Shown in pieces: positions 50,312 to 62,529 of a DNA stretch of 64,000 nucleotides (its first letter is position 1; every line of letters starts with the position of its first letter). Below the pieces are notes generated by a model, which was not told the DNA's origin, did no database searches, and worked only from the letters and a program-made list of their open reading frames with translations. Both the position numbers and the translations under genes were made by a program. This DNA is from Rotaria sp. Silwood1 (taxonomy: Eukaryota > Rotifera > Eurotatoria > Philodinida > Philodinidae): positions 3,725,867 to 3,789,866 of the forward strand of contig CAJNOP010000002.1 in the NCBI GenBank assembly GCA_905250075.1, read 5' to 3'.

Positions 50312-52371
50312 ATGGCGATAAAACGTAAAGATTTTCAAAAGACATCATCAATTATACTCGAATTTTTATTAAAATTACCCGATGAAGAGACAAGTTCACG
50401 TTTACGTGATACACTTTTACATGGTCTCCATTTTCTTCAACAATATTATTTAATATTACAAAAACGTGATAAAGAACAAAAACCATTACAGTGGACAATT
50501 GAACGTGGTCTCAGTCCCTTAACACCATTTCGTGAAGCACCCGATAAATTTGAATGGCCATGGATCGATGTTGAATCAAATAAAGTTAAACAAACAATAC
50601 CAAAACATTCATTAAATAATTTTGTTAATTTATCACCAATTATTGTAGCTGTGCGTGAAGGTGATTTACGTTATGTTAAAGAATTATTAAATTCAGAACC
50701 CGAGTTAATTGATCGTGTTGATTCATTTGGACGTGATTTATTAACTTATGCTGTACAATATCAACAAATACATATTTTACGTTATTTATTACTTGAATGT
50801 AAACCATCAGCAAATATCAATATTCAAGCTAATGATGGTTCAACTTGTTTACATCGTGCGTGTTATAGTGATGATGGACAACAATGTAATATTGATATAG
50901 TACGACTTTTATTAGAAAATAATGCTGATGTCAATAAACAAGATGTACATTTACGGTCACCATTACATTGGGCTGTGTTAGCTGAAAATATTGACTGTTT
51001 AAAAATTTTAATTGAATATCAAGCTGATATACATGCACGAGATACTGATGGAATGACACCAGCTATGTGGGCATGTCATCTTGATCGTTATGATCACTTT
51101 AAAGTACGATTTTGTTTTTGTTTTGTTTTTATAGGAAATATTTCACAAATAAATATTTGTATTCAGGAATTATCTCGTTATATGGATGATATCATGGAAA
51201 ACGATGATGACGGTCGTACATGGATTCATCATAGTGTACGTAAAACTGAACCATTAGAATGTTTAAAATCTTTATTATCATTTGAAACAATGCAATTACG
51301 TGACAATGAGGGTCGAACATGTTTACATGTTGCTGCTGAACAAGGTTCAGTTCATGCATGTCGACTTATCTTTGAAATGAGTGAACAACTTAATGATTAT
51401 TCTTATGTACATGAAGGTGATAAATATCGTCAAACACCACTTCATTTAGCGACTAAAAATGGTCATGCACGTGTATTAAAAGAACTATTAGATCATGGTG
51501 CTGATCCACATTCTAAAGGTATATAAATATTCGTTTCTTTTTTCTTTATTTGCGATATTTATTAATCTTCTATATTTAGATATGCATGGTGTATCAGCAT
51601 TTGATTACGCACAAAATCGTGGACTTTATTTTTGTCGAAGTGTTTTTGAAGTTTATCTACGTGATAAACGTTCGAATGGTTTTGAAAGTCAATTGTCAAC
51701 AGCACGTAGTCTTAATAATAACAGTACAACAAGAACTAATGGATATGATGTAGCACCAATACCACCATCTGATGGACGAGCAAAATATGTTCGCCCTAAT
51801 AATCGTCGTGCATTAACAGAATCATTATCACAACCTAATCGTTCGTCACCTGCACTGTCAGTTGAAGCACTTCCTTCTACAACAAATTATCTAAATAGTT
51901 CATCTGTGGTATCAAATAGACCGGAAGATAATGATAATGATGATGATGATGAAATTAATCGACAACGTTATCGACCACCATCGTCAACAGGAAGTACTTC
52001 AATGATTGGACCTCCTGTCAAACCTCGGAAAAGTTCAACAACACCTAATAGTTCACTCATTAATGTATCAAGACCACAAAAAAATCATCATCGTCATCAT
52101 CATGTTGTTGTTAGAACAGCTCATTCAGATGGTGATGACGATGATGAACCTAATAGTCTTGAAGGTCATGGTGGTCAAAGTGATTTTGATGATGACGATC
52201 AATCACCAAGACCTTCAAGACCAGATTCTCGTCTGTCAATACGTAATAGTGATATTCGAATGCAACAGCAACAACAACAACAACCAAATGGTACTTTTCG
52301 TCGACCACATTATAAACAAGCTAAAAATGTTAATCGACATTCAATGTATGATGATTATCGTTTTCTTGATG

Positions 52372-52405
<34 letters not shown>

Positions 52406-53030
52406 GCAACAACAATTATCGTCTGTTGCTAAATCCAAACAACAAAACCGTTCAACATTACATAAAGAATTTCCAAATCCATCATCAAATCGTATTGGAT
52501 CAGGTAGTGGAAGTCAATCAACAACCAATCGACTTAAATCTGGCTCAAAATCAAATTCAAATGAATCTATTCCTACACTTGATTTAACAGTTGCTGGTCA
52601 AAAAGTATTTCGAACAAAGCAACAAGCTGATGCATTTCTTTCGAACTCATTGCCGTCAGCAAGTGCTATGCGACCACCAAGTGGTCGTCTTAAACCGATT
52701 AGCAGTGCAAAATCGACATCATCTTACACTGATGAATTTTCTGCAACATCGACAAAAGCATTAGAAGATGTTACTAATAATGTAAAACAAACATCATTAC
52801 CACCAAAGACACATCTTTATAAAAAGAAACTTGCACCATTAGTCAATAGTAATGACATAATGAACAAAAAAAATTCATATCGCTCATCAGTTGAACAACA
52901 ACCGTATACAGTTGATGATGTACTTTCAGACAGGTCAGAAGAAACAAGTGGTGGAACGAGTACAGGGGGAGGAGGAGGACGAGATATCAGATCATCAAGC
53001 GGCAGTGACAAACGTTCAAAACATCACTGA
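50312..53030 (+). CDS. Ankyrin-repeat protein with long low-complexity C-terminus
   Basis: Exons 50312-51103, 51167-51518 and 51580-53030 give 864 residues. After a ~105-residue N-terminal helical region, about seven ankyrin repeats run from ~108 to ~400. Helix and turn signatures include NIQANDGSTCLHRACY, VHLRSPLHWAVLAENIDCL, DTDGMTPAMWACHL, DNEGRTCLHVAAEQGSVHA and YRQTPLHLATKNGHARVL. The remaining half is Ser/Asn/Asp/Gln-rich with a 14-Gln run and a basic end, probably disordered. Ankyrin repeats mediate protein binding, so an adaptor role is likely. The order resembles ANKRD55/inversin-type proteins only in general terms, so no orthologue is claimed. The first intron (51104-51166) is 63 bp with no stop in frame, so retention would also yield protein. 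Its 3' end is 284 bp from the RASGEF1-like start. Confidence 0.88.
52374..52415 (+). repeat. CAA/CAG trinucleotide run encoding polyglutamine
   Basis: Fourteen consecutive Gln codons, almost all CAA with one CAG, lie in the disordered tail of the ankyrin protein. A shorter CAG/CAA run is at about 52264-52282. Confidence 0.9.
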
Positions 53031-53263
53031 CACATATAATCATTCTTTTTTTTCCTTTTGTTTTTCTTTGATTCAAAAAAAAAATCCGTCCAATTCTTTT
53101 AAATTACATAATGCTTCTTCCTTTTTATGTATATATATATTTTATATAACAGCAAAAACCAATAATAAGTGAATGAAATGAGTGTTTCATTTTTTTTTGC
53201 TTCTTCTTTGTATGATTCTTGTTTTGATAAAAAGAGATGAACAATAACAATTAACTACAGCAA

Positions 53264-53313
53264 AATAAAATCTTATCTTTATCTCTTTTGTTTTTTTTTT
53301 CTCAGAGTTAATC
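53264..53313 (+). promoter_or_regulatory. Poly(A) signal followed by splice acceptor between two genes
   Basis: AATAAA (53264-53269) is followed by a T-rich tract and CTCAG (53301-53305), which sits 8 bp upstream of the RASGEF1-like ATG. This is the layout of operon gene boundaries resolved by 3'-end formation plus spliced-leader trans-splicing. An ordinary 5' untranslated intron is the alternative. Confidence 0.5.
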
Positions 53314-56300
53314 ATGAACGATAGTATAGATAGTTATGGTCCATCTAACGGCTGCTATACTGGTAATACTCCAATATATCGCAATAATTTTACATCTAAT
53401 TTTAAACTAAATGCATCAAATAATTATTGTCGACATTCATATTCACCATCTGCTCACGAAAATATTTATTTACAAGAAAAACAACAATCAAATACTGTAA
53501 ATCAACGTTATTTATATATGAATTGTGCTGATCACCACCAACAACAAGCACCACAACATTTAACTCATGATATATATGGTTTTGAAAATAATGCATCATC
53601 ACCAATAACGTATTATAATCGTATTTTTGCACAAGTTCGTTCAAATACGCCTGTTCCTCAACTTCAAAATCAATCTTTTCCTTCAACAGCACTTAGACAG
53701 TCAAGAGAAAGATTGCCTATAATCACAAACTGTCAACCACATGAAAATTTCTTATCCAAACCAGCACCTAAGCCAATCCGAAGATCACCTCAACCTCAAG
53801 TAGGTAACTAAAATAATTGATTCAATAGTTTCTTTTCTTTTCTTTTTTCTTTATAGTCTCCAATACCTTGTCGAACATCAGTAGTTGATCCTGCTTTATC
53901 ATATTCATCAAATAATGATGATAATCCATCACTTGATTATCTTCACTATACAATGGATTCACTCATTGAACGATTGATACCTAATGATACTTATATACCA
54001 CAGGTTTTTGAATAATTTCTTCAACTTTTTTTTGTTGTGAAATATCCGCTTACAGATTTGCCTTTTTTCGACTAGTAATTAACGGATAGTCCTTCAAACT
54101 TTATGAGAAAAACTACCCTAAGTGATACTCATTGTTTGAGTGTATGTTATATCAAACGCGCAGACAAGTCTAAGTGAGAATAGAAAATAGCTAGAACAGT
54201 TTTTCTCCATTGGTCTTTGGTATCCAGTTATGACCGATTTACTAGATTTTTTTATTCATTTTAAGGTACCCGTCGGAAGGTCGAATAACAAAGTTTTGAT
54301 ATAGAATTTTACCTATCAGTAGATCTAATGAGTCTTCGCATATCCTAAAAGTTTCAGTCGAAAAGAATGTTCATTCGTTGAGTTATTCAGTTTTCAGGTG
54401 AAATCGGTTTTCATATGTTCGTGACAATAGACTATTTTTGGAAATTTGACATTTTCACGAAGAAACATTCTCTTCGACTGAAACTTCCAGGATCATCTAA
54501 AAGTCATTAGATCTAATTATACGCAAAATTTTAGATCAAAATTCGGTCATGTTGATGTTTTTTGGAACTACCTTCAATTGAATCTAAAATTCATTGAACC
54601 ACTCACAATTAGCGACAAAGATCCACGGGGACGAACTTTTTTGAACTTCGTCTAATCTAGCTTACACTTACGTGTGGATTCAATATGAGCTCGAACGAGG
54701 GTATTAGGTAGTGTACTTCTCTCATTAGTGATCAAATCTGAGAGATGCATCATTTTCAAGATATTTCATATTTTTAACTCTATGTGAATATTGTTAGAAT
54801 TTTATATAATTCTTATTTCTTTAGCAATCATTTATTTATTCAATGCTCTTGTGTTCAAGAATGCATATTCAACCGAGTATGTTACTTAATAAATTAACAC
54901 AATTAACAATGAATTCAATAAAAGATGTAACTCGTGTATGTGTGGAAAAAATTTTTCATTTAAATGTTTATATACATATATTAATTTTTTTAATTATAGG
55001 ATCGAAGTATTCGAACAATGAAAAATTTTCTTCATATTTTGTCAGAATGGACACGTACTTTTCCATATGATTTTCGTAATACAGATATGAGAACACAATT
55101 AGAAGAAGTTTTAAAAAAGATCAATTCTTATGAGCCAATTCTTCAGTCAGATACGCATAATATAAAGAAAAAACTACTCTCAAAAGTTAATAAAACAAAA
55201 ACTTACAAAACAATTTTTTTTATTTTACTGCTGTCACTGTTTTATTTGTTTTTGTAGCTAAAAGCATTAGAAAATTATGAAGAGTATATTCGACAATTAA
55301 ACACAAAAGCACTAAATAATCATACTCACACGGCATTAATTGTAAATTACATCATTTTTCTTTGTCAATCCTAATTTTGTACTTTCTTTAGACTGATATT
55401 ATAAACGAGTGTCCAACACCAGTATTATTTGCTCAACAATTAACTTATATTGAACTGGTATTTATTTATTCGAATATAATTTATTTTTATCCTATTGTAT
55501 TTTATTTTCTCGTAGGATAGATTAAAACCGATTGGTGCTGAAGAATTAATACAATATTATATTATGAAATTATCATCAGAAGAAGCACGAGCTCATCCAA
55601 ATAGAATTTCTAATGATGAAACAAGAACATCAGATGATAAATCATTAGCAATAGTTCATGATAAAAAATTAACATTCTGTCTTGAAACTTATATACAATG
55701 GTTTAATCGTTTAACTTCTTTTGTTACTACAGAAATTGTTAAACATACACAAAAACGTTTACGTATACGACTTATTAATTATTTTATTGATGGTGCTTAT
55801 GAATGTTTTCGTTTACATAATTTTAATTCAATGATTGGAATAATTGGTAAAAAGAAAAGCTTTTATTAATATTTCAATACTTAAAACATTATTTCAAAGA
55901 TTGGTTTTATATTATTTGTTTTTCGTCAAGAACATACTTGAAAGATCTGATAGACAGCTGTTGTATTTAAGTGAAATGCAAATTTATAGTCTGCATACTT
56001 AGGAGGCATTGTACGTAAGCCACGAACAACGTTGCTCAATCGATCTCACCAATTTGGCTGATATTTCTACAGTAGGTAGGCCTAACAGACTTAGGAAGAA
56101 ACTAAGAATTTCAGCTCAAACGAATGACGTGTTCTGAAGATATAGGTGTCACAAGCAAGAGGGAGTAGGTCTCATTTGGGGCACTTTTTATTGCAATATT
56201 TTCCAGTAAATTTTAATTTTCTCAAAAACAACAAGAGATATCGTCGAGATTTTTTCATCATATATACTATCAATGATGACCTACATCTTTATGGTAATAA

Positions 56301-58624
56301 AAGTATCTTATCACAGGATGATTTTTGCTTGGTATTATATAGCATTTTTAGAAAACATCCTCACGTAGATACAGTAAGATGCTCGGATCAGCGCAATAGA
56401 ATAATCCGACAGTAGTCTTATTTGAAAGAGCGCACCTAAATGTGGCGACTGACGTTTTCAACAGTTTGTGGTATTGAACTTTGGTAGCAAAAATTTTTTG
56501 AACAAGACTGAAAAGATCGAATTTGGGGCCCGATCCTCATTATGAAGATTGGTGATTTATTTCGAAATGTTTGATTTAAGTGTTTCAGATGAAAGCCCAT
56601 GTCGAGAAACTTCTATGTGCAAAATTTCAGCTCATTTTAACTTTCCTCTGAAGAATGGTGAACCATTTATTTGTGTAAAATATGGTACGATAGCATACAG
56701 AGACCGTCTAATTTTTCTGATATCCATATTTCGGTTAAAATACGACCAAAAGATCTGAAATTTTTATCATAAACTATTCTCATTGAGTGCTTAATATACA
56801 CAAAGTTTCACCTCAAAATTCGAACTTTGATTTTTCTTCATGGTTCTGAGGGGGACTACGACAATTTCCCACAGATAATTCGAAAAAAATGAATATTAGA
56901 ATTTTGAGCTGAAACTTTACACATATAAAGTACTTGATGAGTATAACTCATGGTAAAAATTTTAGATCTTTTGGTCGCACGTTAATTGAAATATGGACAT
57001 GAGAAAAATTAGAAAGACTATATATGCTATCCTATGATATTTCACGAAAATGAATGATTCATCATGTTTCACAGACAAGTTCAAATGAGCTGAAATTTTA
57101 AAACTAGAGGTTTCTTAACATGGACTTTCATCTGAAACACTTAGATCAAACATTTGAAAGAAAATTACCAATCTTCATGGTGAGAATTGGGACCAAAACT
57201 CATGGTCTCTCCAGTCTTGTTCAAAACATTTGTGCTACCAAAGTTCAATGCCACAAACTTTTGAAAACGTCAGTCAACACATTTTGATGTGCTCTTTCAA
57301 ATGAGATCATTCTCGATTTATTCTTTTGTGCTGATTCGACTAACTTGTCGTATCTACGTGAGAATGTTTTCTAAAAATGATCTATAATGCCAAGCAAAAA
57401 TCATCCGGTGATGAGATACTTTTATTACCATAAAAATGTAGTCTATCATCGATAGTATTTATGGTGACAAAATCTCGGCTATACCTCTTGTTGTTTTCGA
57501 GAAAATGAAAATTTACTAGAAAGTATTCCAATGCAAAGTGCTCCAAATTAGACCTACCCCCTCCTACTTGCAACGTCTATATCTCCAGAACATGTCATCC
57601 GTTGGAGCTGAAACTTTCAGTTTCTTCCTAGGTATGTTAGACCTATCTCCTGTAAAAATATCAGCGAAATCGGTGAGATTGATTGAACAAGGGCCTGTTT
57701 GAATTGATCGTGGCTTACGTGCAATGCCTCTTATGAGATTCAGAGTCTTGAGATTTCCGTATCAATAAAATTCTTTTTGCATATAGACAACTTACAAAAT
57801 TCATGTTATAACTCATTTCCATTATTGAATGAAAACGAAATATTTTTATTTCAATCTAGAATCATAAGTTTCCTTAGTAATTGTCAAGTTGATCAAGTAA
57901 GAATACAAATTTATCAATGTCACTTATGAAATATGTCATATAATTTTACATGAGAAGTATGAAAAGTTTAAGTAGGAAAAAGAAGCATAGTTTCACGATA
58001 TTTTTTAAGTATACTCTAATATATGTCATAACAATTTTATAAATTTTTTATGAATTCTTCAACATTTATCATGAGAAACGTTGCATTCATAGGTCCCAAT
58101 AGTATCATATATCTTTTGAAGTACCTAGTTATTATGTTTAATTCTGAATACGAAACAATCGTTTGAAGAGTTATTTATATCTTAATGTAATTTTCTTTTA
58201 ACGTTAAAAAACATTTGTTTTGTTTTGTATCTAAAAATGAAATTTATTATATTGAAATAAAAGTCGATATTTTGACGATTTCTTTAAGGTGGTTTAAATA
58301 TGCAACCAGTAAAACGTCTAAAAAGAACGGTGAATATGCAGTATAAAATATTCTTTTTCTTGTTCTTAATTAAAATATTTCTTTTAGTGGAAAAAAATTC
58401 AATTAAATAAACTCGAACAACTTGAACAATATATGAATGTTTCAAAAAATTTTGCTAATTATCGTCTTATATTTAAATCAGCAAAAGAAGAAGCTGAAAA
58501 ATATGGTTGGGCAGTAGATAAAATAGTTATACCATTTACTAGTCTTGTTTTACAAGATGTTTATTATATAAAAACACATAGTAAAGATGATACAGTAGCA
58601 GGTGGTGTTAATTTAAAGGTTTAT

Positions 58625-58660
<36 letters not shown>

Positions 58661-59436
58661 AATATAATATTTAAATATTTTTTTTCTCTCATAGAAATAT
58701 TATTCTATGGCAAAATTTATTTCCGAAGAATTTATACAATGTAAACAGAGTAAAGTATGCAATCTTATTCCAGTAAAATCTATATTCTTTAAATAGCTCA
58801 GTTTCTTATTATCTTTTATGTAGCTTTTTTAGTATTATAAAAACTATTATCTGCATACAAAAGGAAATGTTTGATCTATATAAAAGACACTATTCTTATT
58901 TCCTGTCATGTATTCATCATTAGATAAGACTGATACAAAAAAGAAAAAAATTAGTCAAAATATCATTTACCATCCTATTGAAGATTGATGATTCATAGTT
59001 TATAGTAATATGATCTTTGATCGAAATTTGAAATAATTTCAGTTGTTTTTGTTTTTCTTATGTATCTATTAATAAATAATAATAAAGAAAAAAAATTATT
59101 CGAATTAATTTTTATAGACTTCGAAATTAGTCTATCTATTTGTTTTTTTTTTTTTGGATAAGTTCTATAGAAATTTGTCTTTATGACACAATGCAAACTA
59201 TGTGAATAGTAAAATATCTAAAATCTTTCATATTTATTTTAGTGTTCATTTGAACGAAATGATATAATTATTAATTATATAACAACATCACCGATATTCA
59301 ATGAAAACTGTATGATAAATATTCTAATTTTCTTTAATAAACATTTATTTATTTTTTAGCTTTAATGCTTGCTTCATTTGAATGTGAACCACCAGCAACA
59401 GCAAATGAAAAAGAGAAATGGACTATGCTTCAGTAA
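53314..59436 (+). CDS. RASGEF1-family Ras guanine-nucleotide exchange factor
   Basis: Twelve exons join in frame to 628 residues: 53314-53799, 53857-54003, 54825-54935, 55000-55185, 55258-55341, 55392-55457, 55516-55846, 58289-58329, 58388-58618, 58695-58754, 59243-59309, 59360-59436. Exon 1 encodes a low-complexity N-terminus of 162 residues with Pro-rich stretches. Then comes a RasGEF N-terminal (REM) domain: LDYLHYTMDSLIERLIP, HIQPSMLLNKL and LSEWTRTFPYDFRNTDMRTQ. The CDC25 catalytic domain follows: FAQQLTYIELDRLKPIGAEE, ETYIQWFNRLTSFVTTEI, INYFIDGAYECFRLHNFNSM, GLNMQPVKRLKRTW, DKIVIPFTSLVLQDVYYI and ALMLASFECEPP. These follow the RASGEF1A/B/C order to the C-terminus. The family activates Rap/Ras-type GTPases by GDP release. 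The catalytic domain is split by a 2.4 kb intron carrying a 1.7 kb palindrome. Donor sites at 54004 (gttttt) and 55186 (gttaat) are weak. Confidence 0.92.
54282..54550. repeat. Fold-back repeat in intron 2 of the RASGEF1-like gene
   Basis: The left arm (54282-54380) contains AGATCTAATGAGTCTT, then AAGTTTCAGTCGAAAAGAAT. The right arm (54457-54550) contains diverged reverse complements (ATTCTCTTCGACTGAAACTT, TCATTAGATCTAAT). No ORF. Probably a degraded inverted-repeat element. Confidence 0.7.
55996..57733. mobile_element. 1.7 kb imperfect palindrome (fold-back element) in an intron
   Basis: The whole segment reads as two ~870 bp arms in opposite orientation centred near 56870. The outer ends match as GGCATTGTACGTAAGCCACG facing CGTGGCTTACGTGCAATGCC. 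Further pairs run through AGGAAGAAACT, the ATCTTTATGGTAATAAAAGTA block, TCACGTAGATAC, CAACAGTTTGTGG and GTGTTTCAGATGAAAG. Arms differ by numerous substitutions and small indels, so it is older than the 26.4 kb element. No transposase frame was recognised. It occupies most of intron 55847-58288. Confidence 0.85.
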
Positions 59437-61276
59437 AATATTATGAAATGAAATTTATAATTATTTTAAAATAACTTGTTTTTGTTTCTCTTAACTTAGA
59501 GCAACAAAATACACATCATCGTCAAAATTATAAATTTAGTCGTTCTATTTTAAATAATCAGATGTTTTGTTTTTTGTTTCGAAATATTTTTCATCTTACT
59601 ATATTTGCAATATTTTGTCTCAATATTGTTCGACGAAAAAAAAAAAGAATTTGTTCTTCGCGTTTCGTCTTCCATGTTTTTTATTTGTCGATTTTCTTTT
59701 TATATGTGTAGTCAAGAACAAAACAGACGATTTCATTTTCTTTTCTGGATCTTGTTATTTATTTATTTTTTGTATACTGTGAATTCGCTCATATGACAAC
59801 ACAAATTCTTTTTTTTTTTATTAAAGTACATATAACTATGTATACTTTGGCCTCTGTAAGACTCTCGTTTTTTTTTTCGTTCCTCTTTTTCTTTTTTGTT
59901 ATTACTCGAATACTCGGCATACTGCGCTATTCAGTTTTGTAAGCAGGCTAGTATTACGTGTGTATACACCTAAAGTGAATTTGCTATTCCACCTCTTTTT
60001 TTTTCTTTTGTAAGCGCTGTGCTCTCTATTTCTCTATTCAATAAATGCATTCGAATCAAGGAACAATAGAAATGATTATTATTCTGCCTTGTTCGTTCTT
60101 TTTAAATACATGTCAACGTATGTATTATACATTTGTCGCATTAAATTAAATGTTTAGGAATAATCATATGGTGGCATTTTCGTATGTAATGCACTGCTAA
60201 CGAAAATGACGACGACCTATTGTGTCGAAAGAACAAGATCGAGCCACCTCTTTTTTTTCTCATCATATATATACATTAGAAAAAAAATAATCGTTTTGAA
60301 CCATATCAATGGAAAGAAAAAAAAAGGAGAGAAAGAATCGTCAACAACAATATATATATATACAGGAAAGATTAGACATAGGTATATATATATATATATT
60401 CATGCACTACCACTGTAAAATAGTAGAAGACACCTAGTGTGATCGACAAACGATGCAAGGTTCGTTTTTTCTTTAAGACTGTATTTGATGAAGTTTGTTG
60501 ATGTTAAGACAGCAAAAGCGATGACAACGAAGAAGTAAAAGAAAAGAAGCAGAAGAAAAATGCAAGACATATTTCAATATGCTTCCCCACCTTTACTACA
60601 CAGTGATGGTTTTCGCTTGCTGTGCTTTACTCTCTTATTTCATGGATACTCTTTCATTTTCTTCTAGAAGTAACATACAATCTTGTGCAATCGTATATCC
60701 AAATAGTAATCTTAAGATCAGTTAGAATAAATTTGTAAGCGCCACTGTGGTTATTCTTGTGCTGTTGATCTTGTTAAATAGATGCGAGAATTTCAAGTGA
60801 TATATATTTTTTTTCTATCGAAATAGTTGGCCGGGTTGCCTCTTTGGTATTCAATCTCTATGACCGTTTATTTTAATCTCATAAAGCTTGAATACCGAAG
60901 GATGACTCGAACAAAATGATGACGATTAAAAATGCAAAGTATCATTTTTTTTTTTTGCATTGTATAAACCTCGTTATATAATTTGTTTTTATTCCTCTTC
61001 CTTAATATATGATTTTAACAATTTATAAATATGATTTTGTACTTTTTTTTTTCCATTTTCCCGTTGTTTGTTATATACATATAAACGAACAAAACATGCA
61101 GAGGGCAATATAAGCGGAGATGAATTCTAGACACATACAATGGGAGAGATTATTTCTTTTTTAGTTGAATATATTTTTTTTACTGTTTTCCTGCACTTCT
61201 TTATTATTATCTGTCTCTCTCATACATGATGATGACGCCTTTGGACTTAGAAATTGGTCAGGGCAAAATTATTCTT
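59437..61276. other. Intergenic between convergent genes
   Basis: 3' flanks of the RASGEF1-like gene (+) and the secreted-protein gene (-). It contains AT microsatellites (60350-60400) and T-rich runs. No coding exon or RNA gene was recognised. Confidence 0.45.
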
Positions 61277-62529
61277 TTAAATATTGATTTGTTGATGATA
61301 ATTGTTTTCCTTATTGATCCTTTGTTGATGGATGAATGATTCAATGTCAGATGATTTGGATGCTGACGATGGCACGAACATATGCTTAACATCAGGTGTA
61401 ATAGAATTTGATGATGATGATGATAAGATAGATGATGCTTTTGATAATGGCCAAGAGAGTAATAATGAATAAGACCGTATGCGGTGGCAATAATCAAAGC
61501 TTGGATGATACTTGCAAAGACGTTTTATTGCAGGATATCGCTAGAAAATTAATAGATAGAAAAGAGAAAATTACACAAAAAGCTAGAATAATAATTATAA
61601 TTTATTTTACTCCTTGCAGAACTTCATATAATGTTCGATTGCAGAATTTTTCCGTATCAACTGAACTTTTCTCAGTTGTTGTTGTCATACACAATTGCAT
61701 AATCAATTTTTCTTCAAGCTAAAATAAAAGATAATATTGATGTGGAATTTTCTTCATGGTTTTTTTTATGTAAAATATACATACGTCAACGTCATTATCG
61801 ATCTCTTGTCCTTTGTGATACAATTTGTTATCTTTATTGAGACTTCGTGCAAATCGACGAGAAACAAATCGCTATTATATATATATATATATAAATATAA
61901 ATAAAAAAATCATTTTTTTTTGTTAGCAAGTAAATCACCTTAGGTTCAGCATTCTGATCACTATCTATGGGGCCGTTAAAATTATTACAATAACTCATTT
62001 TGACACCGATTGTTTTACAATAATAGGTCAGAATTGGAAAATTCTATATAAAAGAAAATGTAACGTGACCGGAAGTGCATATATTAACACAAAACCAACA
62101 TTTTTACACATAATGCCCGTGGGCTATTACTACTTACTACTATAACTCCTACCACTGATCATAAAGTATATTTCTGCAAGAAAAAAAAAAGAAACTTTTA
62201 TAATAATACTTACACCCATAAGTGCCGACTGCAATGTTTGATCGCACAGATTCTGGATAAACATGTCAGTTTTATCAGCTGAACATGTATTGACAATGAA
62301 ACTGGTTAACTACGTTGACATAAATAAATCCTTTATAGAAATTATGTTAAATCGATTTTTTATTTACATACATCATATTCAGTTAGTTCACGTTTTGAGA
62401 GACGATACTAAGACAAAAAAAAAAAAAAGAATAATAAATTGAACTATTTTAATGATTTACCTGATGTGTTGATTGAAAGAAAAAGGTGCTAATGACCAGT
62501 AAAAGCAGAGTGAACATTTGAGATTTCAT
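61277..62529 (-). CDS. Secreted protein with two four-cysteine modules, family unknown
   Basis: Seven reverse-strand exons, all joined at phase 0, give 254 residues: 62461-62529, 62372-62407, 62214-62309, 61939-62043, 61785-61871, 61611-61718 and 61277-61540. Exon 1 encodes a signal peptide (MKSQMFTLLLLVISTFFF). A short linker with YRLSKR precedes module A (exons 3-4, cysteine spacing C-x12-C-x18-C-x9-C). A basic linker containing PKR and FVSRRFARS follows, then module B (exons 6-7, C-x15-C-x18-C-x8-C). The modules align: CDQTLQSALMG then NFPILTYYC against CNRTLYEVLQG then RYPAIKRLC, and each is interrupted by an intron after the same Gly. The C-terminal ~65 residues are Ser-rich. Dibasic sites (SKR, PKR, SRR, IKR) make a processed peptide precursor possible. 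I do not recognise the family. Last-exon extent is the least certain part. Confidence 0.75.

Noticed and set aside
52006..52587. 193-codon open frame within the ankyrin gene
   Set aside because: It is the shifted-frame reading of the repetitive CAA/GAT-rich tail; composition (Met/Ile/Asn runs) is an artefact of the repeats.
61258..61497. 79-codon minus-strand frame (His/Ser-rich)
   Set aside because: Shadow frame of the last exon of the secreted-protein gene, which has the phase-consistent reading.
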